DNA from: Adiantum capillus-veneris
Taxonomy: Eukaryota > Streptophyta > Polypodiopsida > Polypodiales > Pteridaceae
Direction: 5' to 3'
Assembly (NCBI GenBank): GCA_014529385.2
Contig: CM043949.1
Location: forward strand, 109,453,977-109,517,976
DNA length: 64,000 nt
The position numbers and the translations under genes were made by a program. Under the pieces are notes generated by a model that was not told the DNA's origin, did not search any database, and was given only the letters and a program-made list of their open reading frames with translations. Positions 59,478 to 64,000 of this stretch are shown piece by piece. Numbering within the stretch: the first letter of the stretch is position 1; every line of letters begins with the position of its first letter.

Positions 59478-60295
59478 GTATCCTTCCATTGGACCGTCTT
59501 CCGTTTTCCCTTTGAACTGGATGGCACCTGAGAAGTCCTAGTACCAGCATTCTCCTTCTGAATCAGTCGGTAAATGGCCTCCTACTCAAGCTGATCCCGC
59601 CGATCGGTGGTCATCTCTACTTCATAAGGTGTGAGAGAATGATAGGTTTTGGTGTCAGGATCATAGAGTGTATGCATGCCTTTGCTAAGTCTGGTTCTAG
59701 CCAGCTTATGACAATGCAAAGCAGTATGGATCCATCCTTCTGGAAGAGGCTGATTAGTTTTGACTCGAGCTTCGAAAAGAATCTCAGCCATTTCCCTGTA
59801 CTGTGGTGCTAGACCCGGCTTTGCTGCAATGTCTTTTTGAGGCAATTTAGAAGATTTGACAGTAAGCTGTAGCAACTGATCATTAATCGTGGTCAGTCCT
59901 CTGACTTGAATCTTCCATTGGGCCATACACAACTAAATCCTATGCATCTCCTGTTTTAGTGTCTGAATGTCGTTGATTTGGAGAGCATCATTGAACAGCG
60001 TCTGTCAAGTCTTCCATTCCACAGTTGATCGCTCATACAGCGCTAGAAAGAATCTTGGTAGCTCTGTTTCCCTTGCTAGAACAACATACAAGAGAACTGG
60101 ATAATCAGGCACAAATTCTAAGAAATTGAGAACAGCCCGGTTCTCCTCCTGCATCATCTTTCTGGTGATTCTCACTAGCTGGAACAGTGTTCGGAGAGCA
60201 GTTGCCTGTGCTCTGACTGACATTCTCGTCTGAGGTCCTCTGCTAGTGGCTGTCTGGTCCTCAAGAATGGCTTTGACTCTCTGATCCTTATGCAA
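59478..60295 (-). pseudogene. gypsy B extra 3' ORF fragment, truncated
   Basis: Homologous to 43183-44042 of element A: HTALHCHKLARTRLSKG and TLYDPDTKTYHSLTPYEVEM in 59932-59582, then RVKAILEDQTATSRGPQTRM in 60295-60005. Coding similarity stops at about 60290, where unrelated sequence begins, so B is only a 3' end. Stops and a frame change separate the two pieces. Conservation of these blocks between A and B indicates that this ORF was real in their ancestor. Confidence 0.8.
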
Positions 60296-61670
60296 ATTGG
60301 GATACCAAAATTTCCATCAAAGCAATTGGAGTGGCAAACGGGTTCCGACAAGACTACATATACTGGCATGTAACACATGCCACCAACACAAAAAATTTGA
60401 TTGTTTTTCAAAGTTAATCGGAGTGGTTGCTTATGGAACAAGGGTTCGTAATCTCTCACGTGATGTCGATCAACTCCTTATTTCCTTTGGCGGAGGCTCA
60501 AAGTGCACGGGAGGATCCAAGCCAATGCGACGACAAATTGCTCCATACGAGGTTGGCACTTTGAATGGTTGAAATCTTGGTATGCTTTGTTTATCTTCTT
60601 GCACTAGATATGAATTGCCAAAATTATATGCTTTCAATATGGCGTCCTAATCCACAAGGTGGTGGATCGACGCGGTCAAGTTTCTTAAAATTTTGTCTTG
60701 ACTTTGAGCATGAACACATGGTCTTATATGGGTATATCGGCAATGCATCAATCATTAGATTGGAGCAGGCCCCGTATGCCCAAGTTACATTAGGTATGTA
60801 AAACCACGTCAGGAATGGCCTGTGATTTGTGCGGTTACGGTACTCAGCAAGGCCGCTCACTAATTATTATTTCACAATGTTGGCAAGCAATACTAGGAGA
60901 GAACTCCTAGGCACGTTGTCTATCATCGATGCAATCAACCTAGATTATGATCCTCTAACAGAGGAGCACAGCTCCATACCTTATGTGACGCACGGCTTCT
61001 CTTTGACATTTGGCATAGCGGTTTCCAAAGTTGGGAATATGCTAATAGCTACATCACTCAAGCAGCACATATGGCTATGACCAGGTTTAAGTGAGTTTTT
61101 ATTTTGCACCCAGCAAAGTGATTTCACAACATTTATGAGACGCAAGGCTTTTACCAAGTGTCACAATTATGCCGGTGACTTTACTCAACAACATTGGACA
61201 CAGTTATGGGTATTCGGCAACGTGCGGATATAAGCTCACGAGTCACAATTTACATCAAGACTACGGCAAATTGTGATATATCCATGCTTGATTGTGCAAG
61301 GCATTTCTAGTCTCGGCTCAATCTGTCGGACCTTCAATGTCGCCAAGGCTTCTGCCTCTGCGTGCATGGCATGCCAATGAGTTTGACATACTTCCATCTC
61401 ATTACTATGTACGCTTCCGCTATAACACTAAATACTTTGTCAAGGACAAGGTAAGTAACTGATATCTTCAAACATTTTTTATGTTATTCACAGGCAAGGT
61501 GTCGTGTTTACAGTTTCCTTGGTACGTCATGCTCACATACAAGGTCAGTGGGTCAAGCTATGACTTATGTGGTACATGTACGCAGTTGTACACTTACAGG
61601 ATAAGCTACGACATAGACATGGTCTGCACGGGGCATACAATACATTTGAATATGGGGTTTTCCTCAGCCC

Positions 61671-61751
<81 letters not shown>

Positions 61752-62668
61752 ATGCGGGAAAGGTGAAACTAGGCATGATTTTATTGATATCTTTCTATGT
61801 CAATATTGTAACTGGACGGGCTAGGAGCCATCTCTTACCACCTATTTTAGCATGGCTAAGAGCCATCTCTTTGTAGTCCATCAATGATTGATTTCACGAT
61901 CAACCACTTCTATCCAGTTGAGTACCCATCGATTATAATGGACAAGCAAGAGTCTTGCTATTAGTGCTTTTTTGGGCATTTTTCTTTTAGCACTCCACAC
62001 TTTAAGTGTGAAAGTCAAGTTGAGTTTTTGAACGTTTTAAACTTGTAAGGGCTTATCTCTACTAAGGTGTATAGATGAAGCCAACAGTTTTGACTGCACG
62101 ACTGTTCACAAATACCCAAGATTATGGGTTTTTGGGTGTGAAAACGATCTAGTTGTGCATACCACTCCAACTCCTCCTGTTCGCACTACGAGTGCCTATA
62201 TGCATATAATTTTGAGGTAAGACCCGGCTTGTGATTACTAAATCACTTAGCAAGGGTTGATGATCAATTCTTGGCATCTTCACACTTGCATTTTCAAGGA
62301 AAGAAATCCATAAGCTGCCAAGGGCTCGTTAATAATTTCAGCTTCCAGAGTTGACTTAAGATGCTATCGGCTGCTAGTTGAGCAGTTTTCATGCAACATT
62401 TAACCAAGGGGTTTGAAAATTCTGATTTTAACCAAGGTATCTGATTTGCAAAGGCAACACCCAGGGTTCCATGTGTACTACTACTTGACTTTCACTAGTT
62501 TTCAATTAGTGTTCCTAGGCCTTTGTCGGCGGGAAATTTGGGTAGGTGCTTTTCACTCCGCTACAGGTACGCATCTATTTTGGTTTCTTTTGGTTTGCTT
62601 TTTCTACGTACGATGCATATCCATTTTTGCTCTTCATAAAAATGACAAGGTCATGTAAGAGCCAAAGA
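60296..62668. other. Unassigned sequence with a (CT)n tract
   Basis: Several plus-strand frames (60297-60572, 60565-60801, 60829-61080) have no recognisable domain. (CT)n occupies 61673-61749, about 77 bp. I see no LTR ends or other features here. Confidence 0.5.
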
Positions 62669-63321
62669 CATTTGGGATATAGTGTCCAAAATAAGTTTCT
62701 GCATTATGTAGTAATAGACCCACTTGTAGGGTTTATTTGGCACATGTTGTCACATGGGATACAACATGGTCTAGAGACTCAAGGAGTCCGGTTTAGCCAG
62801 TGAGGAGCAAGGCTAATGAGGGTCCCTCTCACTCCCGTCGTAGAGTGTTTGTAGTTACCTCCACACACAAGTACATTTTGTACTTATAGGATGTTCTTTT
62901 TTCAGACATCCTTACTTGAAACATATTCCACATGTGGCGAATATGAGTCTCTGGGCTGACACTAGTGCCCACTACTTCAAGTATGTGTCACGACAAATGT
63001 TGAGATGTCGAGTTCTACATCTTGAGTTGGCATCCACTACGGGTCTTGGCCGCTTACGGCATTTACTCACTGGCACGTTAGGTGACCGACACGGAGGATC
63101 TCTGCCAGTGATTCTACAACTGGACTACACTTATAGTGCCAGCCTAGTACGCTTCTAGCGAGTTCACACTTAGTGACAACATGTACATATGTGCTACTTT
63201 TCAGCTTTAGCACTTAGTCATTTTGTACTCTCTTTTCTTAGCGAAGAAGAAGAAGAAGCTTTCAATCTCTGTGTGTTTTGTGCTTGTCTTGTGTAGCTCT
63301 CTTGCATCCTCATTCTTTACA
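62669..63321 (+). repeat. Probable Ty1/copia 5' LTR
   Basis: The end is fixed by the PBS that follows (...TTCTTTACA then TGGTATCAGAGC). The start is a guess at CATTTGGGATATAGTGTCC, similar to common copia LTR starts. No second LTR and no gag follow, so the element is truncated or extends beyond the window. Confidence 0.45.
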
Positions 63322-63333
63322 TGGTATCAGAGC
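63322..63333 (+). other. copia primer-binding site TGGTATCAGAGC
   Basis: Exact match to the 12-base initiator-methionine tRNA complement used by most plant copia elements, directly after a CA. Confidence 0.75.
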
Positions 63334-64000
63334 CTGGTGCAGGCAAGAGAGGCTAAGAGAGCAAGAGCATCACAATCTCTTCGTTCGCAATCCACGTACC
63401 AGATGCAGGTTTTTCGTACAGGTTTCCATTAGGAAAAATATGGACTCTCCATGGGCCTTGTAAGAATCCCTAATTTCAAGGAAGTATGTTGTGATTAAGG
63501 GAGACAAAGGAAATGATGGGGGCTATTTTGGTAGGTCATTTTCTAGCCTTCAAGCCTAGAAAAGGTGGGGTAAGTATTGACTAGGAGGCTACCTTCTCTC
63601 TCTAGCTTTCAGCATCTCCTAGAGAAAAGGGGGTGTCATAAAGAGGGAGAGGGACCCTTGTAAAAAAAGAGAACCCCACCTTTCATTTTTTTCTAAAGGC
63701 TCGGCCAAAAATAAACCCTAAAAATTTGAAATTTATTGAAATTTTCAAAAGTAGTCATTTCCCCCCAAAAAGTGACCCCAAACCTATTCTAATATCAAAA
63801 CATCATTTTTTGCCTCCAAAATCCCTTTCTCTCTCTCCATGTCTCCTCTTTTTCTCTCTCACTTCCCTTCCTCAAAGTAGCCATGCCCACCATATCCAGG
63901 ACCTGCTGCATCTCCCTCTTCATCTAAATGCTAAATCCTCCTTCTCACTCTTACAGAATTTTGCATCTCCCTCTCCATCTACTTGCTAAACTCTCCCTCT
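63334..64000. other. No gene seen; pyrimidine-rich end
   Basis: Short leader-like sequence after the PBS, then non-coding sequence. GCATCTCCCTCT(T/C)CATCTA repeats at about 63908 and 63962 near the window edge. Confidence 0.5.

Noticed and set aside
60297-61080. Three consecutive plus-strand frames
   Set aside because: They might be a decayed gene, but no domain, splice pattern or repeat supports a call.

Overview
This is a 64 kb piece of a repeat-rich plant nuclear genome. Evidence: several Ty1/copia and Ty3/gypsy LTR retrotransposons with plant-type primer-binding sites, a MULE transposase fragment, GT-AG introns with plant-like short lengths, and very many (GA/CT)n, (GT/CA)n and poly-G/C tracts. 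It is probably a seed plant with a large, TE-rich genome; I cannot place it more closely. I see no intact ordinary host gene, no tRNA or rRNA gene and no CRISPR array. Almost every protein-coding region is broken by stops or frameshifts.

Layout. 1-6250: 3' half of a decayed Ty1/copia element (+), followed by a local triplication that repeats its 3' LTR and flank three times. 6250-15400: microsatellites, several families of 60-85 bp tandem repeats and a MULE transposase C-terminal fragment (-). 15400-18800: a Ty3/gypsy remnant (-) with a retropepsin-like domain, a PBS and probable LTR sequence. 19126-21676: a multi-exon, decayed transposase-like gene (+) of a family I cannot name, with opposite-strand decayed ORFs nearby (21756-22200, 24198-25516). 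25700-31830: microsatellites, a perfect 144 bp duplication, a C-rich stretch without recognisable genes, and four copies of a short inverted-repeat (hairpin) family.

31859-38000 is the most unusual block. Side by side lie a histone H3 variant pseudogene with CENH3-like features, a Ulp1/C48 SUMO-protease-like gene with recognisable introns, an acidic ORF, an FCP1/NIF-type phosphatase-like pseudogene, an unidentified opposite-strand gene, and a large DDE-type transposase-like pseudogene in a single reading frame with four stops. This looks like a decayed large DNA transposon that carries or has captured host genes, but its ends are not defined.

38150-42450: a minisatellite, then an array of 32-bp palindromes built on GGCACCCTATGGCCCT and its reverse complement. 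42450-58674: a Ty3/gypsy element (-) with 3' LTR, gag, pro-RT-RH-INT and a long extra 3' ORF; its 5' LTR is split by a complete, young Tnt1-like Ty1/copia element (53117-58649, 192-bp LTRs, AACTC target duplication) whose 1320-codon gag-pol frame has one amber stop. 58675-60295: 3' end of a second copy of the same gypsy family. 60296-64000: unassigned sequence, a (CT)n tract, and a probable copia LTR with an initiator-Met tRNA primer-binding site.
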